This document shows positions 52,039 to 61,508 of a DNA stretch of 64,000 bases, in pieces. Position 1 is the first letter of the stretch, and the number at the start of each line of letters is the position of its first letter. Where the stretch lies: the NCBI GenBank assembly GCA_019873665.1, contig JAIOAV010000010.1:1-64000 (forward strand), given 5' to 3'. This stretch comes from Chloroflexota bacterium (GTDB taxonomy: Bacteria; Chloroflexota; Anaerolineae; JAAYEA01). The notes below the pieces were generated by a model that saw only the letters and a program-made list of their open reading frames with translations, was not told the DNA's origin and ran no database searches. A program made the translations under genes and the position numbers.

Positions 52039-54062
52039 TCCTTTTCCGCCGCAGCTCGGTGTCGGCCGCGCTGCTCTTCATCGTGTTGGCGGTAGCGTCC
52101 TGTGCGTCCGCAACTACAGTTTTGCCCACCCCAACTCTGTCGCCTACCGCGCCAGCGCGGGCCACTATGCCCAGCGTTGCGACGCTTGGCCCTCTGCCGA
52201 CGGCCACGGCGGAGGCCAGAGCAACGCGGGCAGCGACCGTGGATGGGGTGGCACAGCGGATGACAGCGCCCACATCCACGCCAGCAGAAGGAGGGCCTTT
52301 GCTGCGCACCCTGAAGGTAGGTCATCCTCGCCTGCTGCTCACCGACGCACGCCTGGAGGGGCTCAAAGCGCTTCATGAGACCGACGAGACGCTACAGCGT
52401 TTCGTGCGCGATGTGGCGCGCCAGGCGGACGACCATGCCGGCCAGCCGATGTTGCAGCGCGAGCTGATCGGCCCGCGTCTGCTACATATCAGTCGTGCGG
52501 CGCTGCAACGGGTCTATACGCTGGCGTTCATGTACCGCTGGACGGGCGAAGCGCGCTATGCAGATAAGGCGATCGAGAATCTGCGCGCCGTCTGCGCCTT
52601 CAGCGACTGGAATCCGTCGCACTTTTTGGATGTGGCCGAGATGACGCACGCCGTCGGCATCGGCTACGACTGGCTCTATGACTATATGGACGTGGCCACG
52701 CGAGACGAGATCAGGACGGCGCTGATCCGTCATGGGCTAGAACCAGGCCTTGTTGCGTATCGGACGCACTGGTTTCCGCACAACGAGTATAACTGGAACC
52801 AGGTGTGCAACGGCGGCCTGGTCGTCGGAGCGCTGGCCGTGGCAGAGACGGATCCGCGCTATGCGGACGATATCATCGCGGGGGCCATCGAGTCGCTGCC
52901 ACGGGCGCTGGCCAGCTACGCGCCGGATGGCGTTTGGATGGAGGGGCCAAGCTACTGGCATTATGCCACCAGCTACACCGCCTATAGCCTGGCGGCGCTA
53001 CAGACCGCGCTGGGCACCGATTTCGGCCTCTCGGACGCGCCGGGCCTGGCGGCGACGGGGTACTTTCCCATCTTTGCCAGCGGGCCTAACAGCCTGTACC
53101 TGAACTTTGCCGATGCAGGATCGAAATCGCGACGCGGGCCGATGGGATGCATGTTCTGGCTAGCGCAGCGGTACGGCGACGCGAACCTGGCCGATGCTGA
53201 ACACGAGATGCTCAAGTTGGGTCGCGCTTCGGTGGAGCATGTCATCTGGTATGTGCCACCCTCCGGCAACTACTACCGGCCTGCAGAGCTGGATCGGCTC
53301 TTTCGCGGTGACGTGCCGGTCGCGGTGCTGCGCGGCGGCTGGGGCGATCGGCGCGCGCTCTTTGTGGGTATCAAGGGCGGCTTCAATCAGGTCAACCACG
53401 GCCACCTGGACCTGGGCAGTTTCGAGCTTGACGCGCTGGGGCAACGCTGGGCGCTGGACCTGGGATCGGATGACTATAACCTGCTGGGCTACTGGGATGG
53501 CGTGGTGGGCGGGCAGCGCTGGAGCTACTATCGCCTCAACTCGCAGAGCCACAATGTGCCGCTGATCAACGACCGCGACCAGCGCGTCGTAGGCGTGGCT
53601 CGCGAGATGCGGCTGACTCATAAAGTGCATGATGTGGGCGTGGTGATTGACCTCTCTGATGCGTATCGCGGCATGGCCGAGAGTCTGGGGCGCGGCGTGG
53701 CGCTGGTGGGTGGACGGCGCGCCGTGCTGGTGCAAGATGAGATCACCTTGGCGCAACCGGCCGACGTGGCGTGGGGCATGACGACCGAGGCGGAGATCAA
53801 GCTTCTGGCAGATGGCAGTGCGGAGCTGACGCTGCAAGGGGAAAAGATGCGCGCACTCGCGCTCTCGCCGGCAGGCGCGGCCTTGAGCGTGGAATCTGCC
53901 GAGCAGGAGCCACCGCAATTGCGGAATCGGGGCGTCCGCCGCCTGATGGTGCGGCTGTCCGCTGTGAGCGGCGATGTGCGGATTGCGGTGCTCCTGTCGC
54001 CCGTGTGGCCGGACGGGCGGGTGGTGACGGACGCGGCACTGATACCGCTGGGGGAGTGGTAG
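52035..54062 (+). CDS. Heparinase II/III-like lipoprotein
   Basis: A 675-residue lipoprotein. The signal peptide ends in a VASC lipobox near residue 21, followed by a Thr/Pro/Ala linker to about residue 85. Residues about 95-400 resemble the alpha/alpha-toroid of uronate lyases (YNWNQVCNGGLVVGALAVAE, MEGPSYWHYATSYTAYSL). The beta-sandwich part contains NQVNHGHLDLGSFELDALG and SQSHNVPLIN, the heparinase II/III-type metal and substrate region. It probably cleaves uronic-acid-containing polysaccharides at the cell surface. ATG 52035 overlaps the 2H-phosphoesterase stop. Family is fairly sure; substrate is not. Confidence 0.85.
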   Translation: MILFRRSSVSAALLFIVLAVASCASATTVLPTPTLSPTAPARATMPSVATLGPLPTATAEARATRAATVDGVAQRMTAPTSTPAEGGPLLRTLKVGHPRLLLTDARLEGLKALHETDETLQRFVRDVARQADDHAGQPMLQRELIGPRLLHISRAALQRVYTLAFMYRWTGEARYADKAIENLRAVCAFSDWNPSHFLDVAEMTHAVGIGYDWLYDYMDVATRDEIRTALIRHGLEPGLVAYRTHWFPHNEYNWNQVCNGGLVVGALAVAETDPRYADDIIAGAIESLPRALASYAPDGVWMEGPSYWHYATSYTAYSLAALQTALGTDFGLSDAPGLAATGYFPIFASGPNSLYLNFADAGSKSRRGPMGCMFWLAQRYGDANLADAEHEMLKLGRASVEHVIWYVPPSGNYYRPAELDRLFRGDVPVAVLRGGWGDRRALFVGIKGGFNQVNHGHLDLGSFELDALGQRWALDLGSDDYNLLGYWDGVVGGQRWSYYRLNSQSHNVPLINDRDQRVVGVAREMRLTHKVHDVGVVIDLSDAYRGMAESLGRGVALVGGRRAVLVQDEITLAQPADVAWGMTTEAEIKLLADGSAELTLQGEKMRALALSPAGAALSVESAEQEPPQLRNRGVRRLMVRLSAVSGDVRIAVLLSPVWPDGRVVTDAALIPLGEW

Positions 54063-54164
54063 CGGCACGAGCGCGTCTGTGGGAAGCATAGGGAACTTTT
54101 CCCTGTCATGCAGCGTCAACGAATGCAGAATCACCGAGAAGCTCGGAGAACAGGAGAAGAAAAG

Positions 54165-54938
54165 ATGCGTAACCGATTCAAGTATTTGGTCCTCGCCGCG
54201 GCACTGATCGCAGTGTTAGCGCTGGCCGGATGCCGTGGTGAGACCAGCGTGAGCAATGGTGGCGCAGTGTCTGCGTTGCGCAGCGCGGCAGAGACGGGCG
54301 CAACGCCATCGCCGCGCACTATCAGCGTTACAGGCACGGGCAAGGCGATCGCTGCGCCGGACATCGCCTATATCACGGTGGGCGTGGATACCAAGTCGTC
54401 TTCGGCCATTGTGGCAGCAGAAGAGAACAACCAGAAGATGAACGGCGTCGTGGCGGCCATCAAGGGTCTGGGGATCGAGGACAAGGATATCCAGACGGTC
54501 AATTATAACATCTATGTTGAACAAGAGTATGACCGCGAGGGCAAGCCCACGGGCGAGCGCCAGTATCGCGTGGTCAACGAGGTGCGCGTGCGCGTGCGTA
54601 ATCTGGACAATGTGGGCAAGCTGCTGGAACAGGCGGTAGTGGCGGGCGCGAACACCGTTGGCGACATCAGCTTCAGCCTGTCCGATCCTGCAGCGCTGCA
54701 AAAGCAGGCGCGAGATATGGCGATTGCCGATGCCAGGGAGCGCGCGCAGCAACTGGCCGCAGGGCTTGACGTCAAGCTGGGGCCGGCGCAGCAGGTGAGC
54801 GAGTGGGGTGGCGAGGTGCCCGCCTCGACCATGTACGAGTCGCGCGTGCGCGTAGAGCAGGCGATGGCCGCGCCATCCATCTCTGGTGGTGAGCTCTCTG
54901 TCAGCGTCCAGGTGGCGGTCACCTTTGCCATCGAGTAG
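54165..54938 (+). CDS. SIMPL-domain (DUF541) lipoprotein
   Basis: A 257-residue lipoprotein. The signal peptide ends LALAGC with the Cys near residue 23. The SIMPL domain follows: ISVTGTGKAIAAPDIAYITVGV, a helix with NNQKMNGVVAAIKGLG, IQTVNYNIYVEQEYD, YRVVNEVRVRVRNLDNVGKLLEQAV and an end with SVQVAVTFAIE. Domain members are found in periplasmic or membrane-associated oligomers; the biochemical role is poorly known. ATG 54165 follows AGGAGAAGAAA. The transcript ends at the perfect terminator 10 nt downstream. Confidence 0.9.
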   Translation: MRNRFKYLVLAAALIAVLALAGCRGETSVSNGGAVSALRSAAETGATPSPRTISVTGTGKAIAAPDIAYITVGVDTKSSSAIVAAEENNQKMNGVVAAIKGLGIEDKDIQTVNYNIYVEQEYDREGKPTGERQYRVVNEVRVRVRNLDNVGKLLEQAVVAGANTVGDISFSLSDPAALQKQARDMAIADARERAQQLAAGLDVKLGPAQQVSEWGGEVPASTMYESRVRVEQAMAAPSISGGELSVSVQVAVTFAIE

Positions 54939-54947
54939 GCCAACAAG

Positions 54948-54982
54948 AAAAGGGCCTGACGCCACATGCGTCAGGCCCTTTT
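54948..54982. terminator. Perfect bidirectional intrinsic terminator
   Basis: AAAAGGGCCTGACGC (54948-54962) pairs without mismatch with 54968-54982 around a 5-nt loop. The stem ends in TTTT on both strands, so it can end the SIMPL-gene transcript from the left and the long minus-strand operon from the right. Confidence 0.92.
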
Positions 54983-54984
54983 CG

Positions 54985-57096
54985 TTACCTGATGATGATG
55001 TCCATCGCTGGCACCGTAACGCGCCCGATGCCACCCACCGCCAGGTCCGCGGCAGCATCCCCAAAGTTCGCCACGATGGTCAGCGTCTTCCCCTTGCCAT
55101 CGCGCACGCGGTACGCGCGCACGTCGCTCGCGCCGACCGGCACCGGCTCTGGCAGCTCAGAAGCGCGCCGGGCGCCACCACGTCCCAGCCGCAGCACCAC
55201 GGCATAGTCGCGCAGCGTGGCGTCCTGCGCCGCAGGCCGCACGAATACCCGATCTTGCAGCACGCTCTTCCACCGTTCCGGGGTATTACGCTCCGCAGCG
55301 TCCTCATAGAGCAGTGGCAGGCCACTGGTGGCAATGCCAAGGCAGCCGGCGACGCTCAGCCACGGTGAGGCGGTCTCGATCACCCGCGCCCGACCGCCCA
55401 CGCCCCGCACGCGCTGTCGGCCACCCTGATACGCGATCGCCACGCGGTTGCCATCCATAAAGTCATTCATCACATAGACGCCGAGGCCCTCGTTAACGGT
55501 AACGTTCGTGCTCGGCGCTGCCGTGGTCAGATCAATCACAACAGCGGTCTCGCCGTCGGGCAGCGCCGCCACTGCGAGCCTTTGCTCGATCTTGCCGCCG
55601 GCATAGGTGAGCTTGCCGGTTGTGGAAAAGCCGCGTGCGCCAGTGTGGTCGGTGTGGCAAATCACCTTGGGCTTCTGTCGCACGCCATCCACCTCGATCC
55701 GCCCCACCAGGCCATCCTGATCGGCGCCAAAGACGTTCTCGCCGCCGGCGGGCCAGACGCTGCCCATCACACCATGCGCCAGGCTACGCCAGCAAAAGCT
55801 GAAGGTCCCCGCCAAGCTGCGCCGAATCTGCATCCAGACAAAGGGGTGCGAAACCGTGCCCACCTGGCGTCGCCGAAAGTCGTCAGCGGAGAGGCGCTTG
55901 GCTCTGGGCAAGCCGGCCATCACCGTCGCCGCCAGCCCGCCCATCACGCCGGTCTCGAACTGGAAGTAGCGCCCGCCCGGCGCGTGCGGAATGCGGCCAT
56001 CAAAGCGGCCGTCGCCCGCATAGCGCATGGATTCATCGGTGTAGCGCGTCTGCTCCCAGAGGAGGTGGCCGGCGATCTCGTCGCCGAACTCGCGCGCCAT
56101 CACCGCTGCCTGCACGCCCACCCCCGGCCAGTGGTAACCCCAGTCCTGCCCCGAAGGATAGGTTACAAAGGCGTTGCAGAGGTAGAAGCGCTTCAGGATG
56201 TCCCACACCTCCAGCACGTGGTGCATATAGTGCGGCGGCGGCTCCATGCCTGCCTTCTGGAATGCCAGCCGTCCTTCCATGAGCATGCCGCCGCAGCCAA
56301 GATAGCCCGGATGGAACGAACCGTGGTTCTCCACCGTCAGGTCGGGGTGCGCCGTCTGGGTTTTCACCCAGTCGGCGATGGCGCGGCCCTCGATGGGGGT
56401 CATGTTCACGCGGTCGCGGTCTGTCGTGAACGTGTTCAGTGCGAACGCCTTGCCCCGATCCAACCATTGGGGAGCGTGTGGATGGTCCGGTTGCATGGCA
56501 TAGGCCCACGCCAGCAGGAACGAGTCCCACGCGTTTTCCTCCGCCTTGGTATCCAGCCAGCGCCCATCCGGCGGCGTTACGTCGAGGAAGCGATCTGCCT
56601 CGAACGCCAACATCTTGAGCGTCTGCTCCTTCACATCCGCGTCCAGCACATCCCACACCCAGTACGCGGCCATGGCGCACTGTCCGGCCCAGAGCGAAGA
56701 TTCCCAGTCGTCGCCCCACTGCCCGTCCCACTCCAGCGGCGTGGTGCGCAGTTCGCCCACCACGTGGTGCGCCATGATCCAGCGCAGACAGCGGTTCAGC
56801 CGATCCAGCAGGTGCGCACGGCTGACGCCGGCCAGCGCCTCATCGAATGCCGCGTGTTTGTACAACACGGCATAGCCCATCAGCTCCTGCGCCATGGAGC
56901 GGATCACTTCCTCGTTGATCGGCCCACCCGGCGGCATCCATTCGGCCATGTCCAGCGAGCCGAAATGGCCCATGTTGGCCGAATCATCCACCCAATACTT
57001 TTCGATGTGGCGCACATGGCGGCACATCAGCGTTACCAGATCGGCCTCGCTGGGAAAATCGGGGCGGGAGGTATCCAGTGGTGCAAAGGTGGTCAT
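54985..57096 (-). CDS. Uncharacterised 703-residue protein, alpha/alpha-toroid plus beta-sandwich (lyase/glycosidase-like)
   Basis: A 703-residue protein I cannot place in a named family. The first ~400 residues are helical with many Trp/His/Asp pairs (EWDGQWGDDWESSLWAG, ENAWDSFLLAWAYAM, VENHGSFHPGYLGCGG, QDWGYHWPGVGVQAA), like the alpha/alpha-toroids of heparinase-type lyases and unsaturated glucuronyl hydrolases. The rest is beta-rich (YAGGKIEQRLAVAALPDGET, VNEGLGVYVMNDFMDGN) like the C-terminal sandwich of those enzymes. No signal peptide is seen. ATG 57096 overlaps the stop of the 83-residue gene as ATGA. Carbohydrate cleavage is a fold-level guess. Confidence 0.8.
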   Translation of the reverse strand: MTTFAPLDTSRPDFPSEADLVTLMCRHVRHIEKYWVDDSANMGHFGSLDMAEWMPPGGPINEEVIRSMAQELMGYAVLYKHAAFDEALAGVSRAHLLDRLNRCLRWIMAHHVVGELRTTPLEWDGQWGDDWESSLWAGQCAMAAYWVWDVLDADVKEQTLKMLAFEADRFLDVTPPDGRWLDTKAEENAWDSFLLAWAYAMQPDHPHAPQWLDRGKAFALNTFTTDRDRVNMTPIEGRAIADWVKTQTAHPDLTVENHGSFHPGYLGCGGMLMEGRLAFQKAGMEPPPHYMHHVLEVWDILKRFYLCNAFVTYPSGQDWGYHWPGVGVQAAVMAREFGDEIAGHLLWEQTRYTDESMRYAGDGRFDGRIPHAPGGRYFQFETGVMGGLAATVMAGLPRAKRLSADDFRRRQVGTVSHPFVWMQIRRSLAGTFSFCWRSLAHGVMGSVWPAGGENVFGADQDGLVGRIEVDGVRQKPKVICHTDHTGARGFSTTGKLTYAGGKIEQRLAVAALPDGETAVVIDLTTAAPSTNVTVNEGLGVYVMNDFMDGNRVAIAYQGGRQRVRGVGGRARVIETASPWLSVAGCLGIATSGLPLLYEDAAERNTPERWKSVLQDRVFVRPAAQDATLRDYAVVLRLGRGGARRASELPEPVPVGASDVRAYRVRDGKGKTLTIVANFGDAAADLAVGGIGRVTVPAMDIIIR

Positions 57097-57344
57097 GATA
57101 TCTCCCCTCCCGTCGCGTCATACACCTCCTGCGGCTCTTCGACGCGAAACACGTAGAGCTTGCCGCCCTTCATCCGCTGTTTGATGTCGCGGACGAGCTC
57201 GCGCGCGATCTGGATGTCATACAGCACGTGCGCGCCCGGCCGCTGCGTCAACGACCGCCGCAGCCGAGGCTTTTTGGCTGCGAACGCGGCGGCCATCGCC
57301 TCGTCCGCTTCCGCTCCCTCACCGATCAGCACAATCCAAGCCAT
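57093..57344 (-). CDS. Small hypothetical protein (83 residues)
   Basis: A short protein starting MAWIVLIGEGAEADEAMAAA, with a hydrophilic, mixed-charge remainder (KQRMKGGKLYVFRVEEP). No family is recognised. It is accepted as real because AAAGGAGA stands directly before the ATG at 57344, and its stop overlaps the ATG of the 703-residue gene by ATGA, which implies translational coupling. A role as a partner or regulator of the large protein is possible but unproven. Confidence 0.65.
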   Translation of the reverse strand: MAWIVLIGEGAEADEAMAAAFAAKKPRLRRSLTQRPGAHVLYDIQIARELVRDIKQRMKGGKLYVFRVEEPQEVYDATGGEIS

Positions 57345-57572
57345 GCCATTCTCCTTTCACTCGTTCTTGGGCGGAACATGTGCCCGATGATGTCCTTTCT
57401 GCGCATCCTTATGGGGGTATTGCCCACTTGCTCACCACAGAGCGCGCAGAGATCGCCAAAAAACAGCAGTAGGAACCCCGCGTCCGCAGCGTCTCTGCAG
57501 TGGATCCTTCCGGCAACGCTTTAAGGGGGCTACCGCGTACCGCGAGCTCTGAGATCGTCCCCCGCCTGGCTT

Positions 57573-60287
57573 TCAGGGTTCGGCTGTCTGGCTTATCTCC
57601 AACTCGACGGCGGTCGTATCCGCGGGCAGGCGGATCTCCAGCGTGCCGGGATATGCCACCTCGACAGCGACCGGTTGCCCGTTGCAGGTCGCCCGATATG
57701 TGCCCGCCGGATTCATCGCCGCGATCACTACTGGCGCGCGCCCCGCGGGCGCGGCGCAGCGCAGCGTCGCTCGCAGCCGGCGGTTGTCATCTGCGAACGC
57801 CTGGCGCACGATCCATGTGTCATAGCCGACGGTCAAGCGACCGGGGCGGTGGTACGACCCGAACCAGTTGAGCACAGGGGAGGAGAGGCCGCTGAACTGG
57901 TGCCAGCCGGCGCCGCGTCCGGAGGCGACGATAAAGTGCTCAAAGCAATGATACGATGCCTCCACCTCCGCCCGCCACACGTCCAGCGCCGTCTGCGCGA
58001 TGCGCCGCGCCAGCGCCGCATGGCCTAGATCGAGCAATGCCTTCCAGAAGAACCACTGGTGCGGCATCCACACCGCGCCGTTCCAGTAGCCATCCACGCG
58101 AAAGTAAGGCGCGGACTGATCCACCGTGGAGAGGCCAATACGCGACCAGAGCCTGCCGGGCGTGGCCAGGTGCGCGATCAGCCGCGCCTCCTGCTCCGGC
58201 GTGCAGATCCCCGCCACCAGCGGATACGCGCCATCCAGCCCCATGTTGTAGTTGGCGCCGCTCTCGTGGCGCAGGATGCCCGTCGGCTGGCCCGCGTCGT
58301 CGTGTTGCACATAGCCAAAGTAGCCGGATTCGTCATCCCAGGCATGGCGCTGGATCGCCGCGGTGAACAGGGCGATGTCGGCGTCATCCTCCGCCACATC
58401 CGCCGCCTCCCCCAGCTCGATGGCAGCCTGGCGCAGGATCTTGGCACTGCGGATGGCGTGCGACGTGTTGGCGATCGGCGCGACACTCCCTTCCAAGCGG
58501 TGCGCGTGCACATGCACCTGTGGCGGATAGTCATCCCAGCCGCCGGAGTTGTAGAAATAGTCCCACGTCTTGATCAGGTTTGACTGGAGCGTGCGCGTGG
58601 TGGAGCTGCCCAGCTTGCCGCAGAGAAAGCGGTGATATTGCCGCAGGCGCGGATAAAAGTGCGCCAGCAGTTCCCGCGACTGCGTGCGGTTCCACAGCTC
58701 CAGATAGAGCGACATCTGCACCGGTACCGGGCTGCCGTGGTGGATGAACGCTGCCTGCGTGTCGCCCGGCTCTGTTACATAGGCGTTCAAGCAGTCTATG
58801 GCGCGCTCGATGTCCAGCTCGGCTAATCCCAGCCCCACAAAGCCGGAATCCCAGGTGTAGAGGCAATCCCACCAGCGGCCCGGCGTATTGTGCCGGATGT
58901 ATGTGCGCCGCGTATAGACCGGATAGACGACGTTCGCCAGCACGGTGGCGGCCATCCGTTCCTGGCTAAAAACATACGGCGCTCCGGCGGGCGTGGCCGG
59001 CATCCGCACTGCTTGCTGGCGAGCGGCGGCGTACTGCGCGTCGCGCTGCTCCGGCACGGCGGCGAACTGGCGCAGCCGCTGCGCCACGAGCTCCGGCGCG
59101 CCGCTGCACACCAGCCCGTAGATCACCTGCGTCTCGTGCGGCGCGAGCGGGATCGGCCGCATAAAGACGTTGGTAAAGTGCCCTTCGCCATTGCCCATTA
59201 GGACCGTCTGCACGTGCTGGTGGACGGTGTGCCGCATAAACCGATCCAGCTCGTCAGTGAGGAACTCGCGCACCTGGTATTTGTCATAATCCCAGATCAG
59301 GCCATAGCTGTTCTCCAGATCGGGATACTTGAGGATGATGCTGTTGGGTAGCTCGCCCGGCGTGATCGCTGGCTGCACGTGCCGCTCCACGGGGCGAAAG
59401 CGCACCGCTGCCGCATCGCGGCGGGCGACCAGCGCTAGCCCGTCCAGCTCCACGGGCGCGCCTCCTGCGGCGCGCAGGGTGAGCGTATGCTCGCCGGCGG
59501 CGAGATCGCCGACTGGGACGGTCGCCACCTGCAGCTCGCCGCTGCCGGAGAGAGTAACCTCGCCGCCGGCAAGTCCGGCCATAGAGAAGGCCAGCGTTTC
59601 TCCCACCGCCATCCGGTAGCGGATGAGCAGCACGGCGTCGCCGATCGGCGCCGGCACATGCCAGCAGTAGGATACCGTATCGCCGCGGTCGCGGCCAAAG
59701 CCACGCCCCACGCCGCCGCCGTTGACAAAGCCGTGCGCGCGGATCTCGCCCCGCCAGTAGCCATCGGTGTTCAGGTTGTCGGTCGGGCGGGGCGTGGCAA
59801 AGCTCAACTCCGCGTAGTCCAGCGCGTCTTGCCAGATGGCGCCCGGCGGCAGCTCCACCCGCGCCATCTGCAGCGGGGTCTGCGTGTAGGGGCCAATGGG
59901 CGGCAGGTTCAGGTATGCCATATAGTGCAACACAATGTTCTGCGGCTCGTCGGTATTGTTCACACATGCGCAACGGACCAAACGCGCATCGCCGGGAACC
60001 GCGACAAACGAGATATCGCAATACACGCGGTCCTTCCACTCCAGTTCGTGTCGCTGGCAGTAGTAGCTCAGGTCTGGCGCCGCTTCCCAGGGGTGATACC
60101 CTGACTCCCACATGACATTGGGCACGTCCACCTTGCGCCGGTAGAAGCCGGGAAAGACGCTCAAGTCAAAGCGAAAGCCCCGGCGGACATCCGGGATATG
60201 GGAGATGCCCATATACTTCTTCGTGTAGGGCCCCCAGTCAGGCAGGCGAAGATCATGCGTATTGACAAGTGCGGCGAAATCGGTCAC
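57573..60287 (-). CDS. Glycoside hydrolase of the GH63/trehalase-like (MGH1) alpha/alpha-barrel type
   Basis: A 904-residue protein. The N-terminal ~420 residues are beta-sandwich-like, with an inserted carbohydrate-binding-like segment at about 160-300. The (alpha/alpha)6 catalytic domain spans about 450-840 with WDCLYTWDSGFVGLGLAELD (the W-D-x-G-F motif with the probable general acid Asp), WDDYPPQVHV, YFRVDGYWNGAVWMPHQWF and HCFEHF then GWHQFSGLSSPVL. A short beta-domain closes it. Start is GTG 60287, seven bases after AAGGAGA. No signal peptide, so it acts in the cytoplasm or is exported in an unusual way. Substrate likely an alpha-glucoside-type sugar, unproven. The 228-bp gap before the 83-residue gene shows nothing. 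Confidence 0.82.
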   Translation of the reverse strand: MTDFAALVNTHDLRLPDWGPYTKKYMGISHIPDVRRGFRFDLSVFPGFYRRKVDVPNVMWESGYHPWEAAPDLSYYCQRHELEWKDRVYCDISFVAVPGDARLVRCACVNNTDEPQNIVLHYMAYLNLPPIGPYTQTPLQMARVELPPGAIWQDALDYAELSFATPRPTDNLNTDGYWRGEIRAHGFVNGGGVGRGFGRDRGDTVSYCWHVPAPIGDAVLLIRYRMAVGETLAFSMAGLAGGEVTLSGSGELQVATVPVGDLAAGEHTLTLRAAGGAPVELDGLALVARRDAAAVRFRPVERHVQPAITPGELPNSIILKYPDLENSYGLIWDYDKYQVREFLTDELDRFMRHTVHQHVQTVLMGNGEGHFTNVFMRPIPLAPHETQVIYGLVCSGAPELVAQRLRQFAAVPEQRDAQYAAARQQAVRMPATPAGAPYVFSQERMAATVLANVVYPVYTRRTYIRHNTPGRWWDCLYTWDSGFVGLGLAELDIERAIDCLNAYVTEPGDTQAAFIHHGSPVPVQMSLYLELWNRTQSRELLAHFYPRLRQYHRFLCGKLGSSTTRTLQSNLIKTWDYFYNSGGWDDYPPQVHVHAHRLEGSVAPIANTSHAIRSAKILRQAAIELGEAADVAEDDADIALFTAAIQRHAWDDESGYFGYVQHDDAGQPTGILRHESGANYNMGLDGAYPLVAGICTPEQEARLIAHLATPGRLWSRIGLSTVDQSAPYFRVDGYWNGAVWMPHQWFFWKALLDLGHAALARRIAQTALDVWRAEVEASYHCFEHFIVASGRGAGWHQFSGLSSPVLNWFGSYHRPGRLTVGYDTWIVRQAFADDNRRLRATLRCAAPAGRAPVVIAAMNPAGTYRATCNGQPVAVEVAYPGTLEIRLPADTTAVELEISQTAEP

Positions 60288-60343
60288 GCGACTCTCCTTG
60301 CGAAATCAGGTTATGGATCGACTTGCCAGCTGTTGTGAAGTCG

Positions 60344-61426
60344 CTATGGCATGGATGCGACCGAGATCTCGTACTCGCCCGTGCCCTTGGGCCGAAAATG
60401 GCGCACCTGCACATAGTAGGTGCCCGGCTGCAGATGGTGTACGATCTTGGCGTTGAACCCCATGCCGCTGTCATCATCTTCGGCGAGCTTGTCCACAAGT
60501 GTGTCAGACCCAAATAGTGTCACTACCACATCGGTCCAGCCGCGCGTTTCGATCTTGTACCGGTGGGCTGCCGTGACCGTAAACCGATACAGGTCCTGCT
60601 CATTCTTTTCGCCGATGGCAGCCTTGGTCGGCTCATCATCCACGATCAGGTCCATGATGGGCTTGGCCGTCAGCGGATAGAGCACGCCGACGAACGACTT
60701 GTCTGTGGGCGACAGCTCGCGGTTCCAGCCGACTTCGAAATCGCCGATGGTGTGCGCGTTAGGGATCGGGTAGAGCATGATCGAGTGCTTGTCGAACTCG
60801 GAGAACTGGGTGATGGTCCGGCTGTACTTCTGAAAGAGATTGACATCCACCTCCTCGCGTGACCAGTTGTTGGGCGGTCCCGCATAGTAGGCATACACCG
60901 CTTCCTTATCCCATGGGATCTCGCCCGCCGGATTCTGGTGCTCGTGGATGCATCCCAGCGCATGCCCGAACTCGTGTAACACCACGCGCTGGTACTCCTC
61001 GTCGCTGCTGGTGGGCGTTAGCCAGCCAAAGTTCATCGTCGGCTGGTTGCGCGGGATGGCCAGGGCATCCACGCCGATGTAGGACCAGGAGCCACGTCGC
61101 GTGAACGAGATGCGGATCTCCGCGTCGGGGCTGTCATCGAACTGGAAGTGAATGTTGGCATACTTGCTCCATTCGCTGGCGACCTGCACGACCTTGCTTT
61201 GCACCTGCGGGGAGCCATCCAGGAAGCGCACATGCAGGGTGCGCCCGGTTTGCCACAGCTTGCCGGTGATGGCCGCCAGCTCCAGCGGCGTGGGCGGCGC
61301 CACACCAAAGCCCGGGCGCAGGATGGGCACATTGGCCGGGCTTTCCGCGATGCCGCGGCGCGCGGCCTCGATTTGCCTGTTGGGGGTCAAGATGCGATCA
61401 ATGCATACGTGAATCTCATCTGCCAT
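60344..61426 (-). CDS. Astacin-like (M12A-type) metalloprotease with C-terminal PPC domain
   Basis: A 360-residue zinc protease. The metzincin site HEFGHALGCIHEH is near residue 151 and the Met-turn SIMLYP follows about 65 residues later. The C-terminal ~110 residues form a pre-peptidase C-terminal (PPC) domain (LYRFTVTAAHRYKIETRG, DDSGMGFNAKI, GTYYVQVRHF). The N-terminus MADEIHVCIDRIL is not a signal peptide, which is strange for an astacin-like enzyme. ATG 61426 has AAGGAGG eight bases upstream. It lies 82 nt after the metallo-beta-lactamase-fold gene and 56 nt before the glycosidase gene, all in one direction. Confidence 0.88.
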   Translation of the reverse strand: MADEIHVCIDRILTPNRQIEAARRGIAESPANVPILRPGFGVAPPTPLELAAITGKLWQTGRTLHVRFLDGSPQVQSKVVQVASEWSKYANIHFQFDDSPDAEIRISFTRRGSWSYIGVDALAIPRNQPTMNFGWLTPTSSDEEYQRVVLHEFGHALGCIHEHQNPAGEIPWDKEAVYAYYAGPPNNWSREEVDVNLFQKYSRTITQFSEFDKHSIMLYPIPNAHTIGDFEVGWNRELSPTDKSFVGVLYPLTAKPIMDLIVDDEPTKAAIGEKNEQDLYRFTVTAAHRYKIETRGWTDVVVTLFGSDTLVDKLAEDDDSGMGFNAKIVHHLQPGTYYVQVRHFRPKGTGEYEISVASMP

Positions 61427-61508
61427 GGATGCGCCTCCTTGTCGCTATGAAGCCGATGCGGGCTCTGTACCGTGCGAGAGCGTGGATCGGCTCCGCCTGT
61501 CTCCGGCA

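Noticed and set aside
57345-57572. A possible gene or terminator in the gap between the 83-residue gene and the glycosidase gene
   Set aside because: No ribosome-supported frame and no convincing hairpin with a T-run were found.
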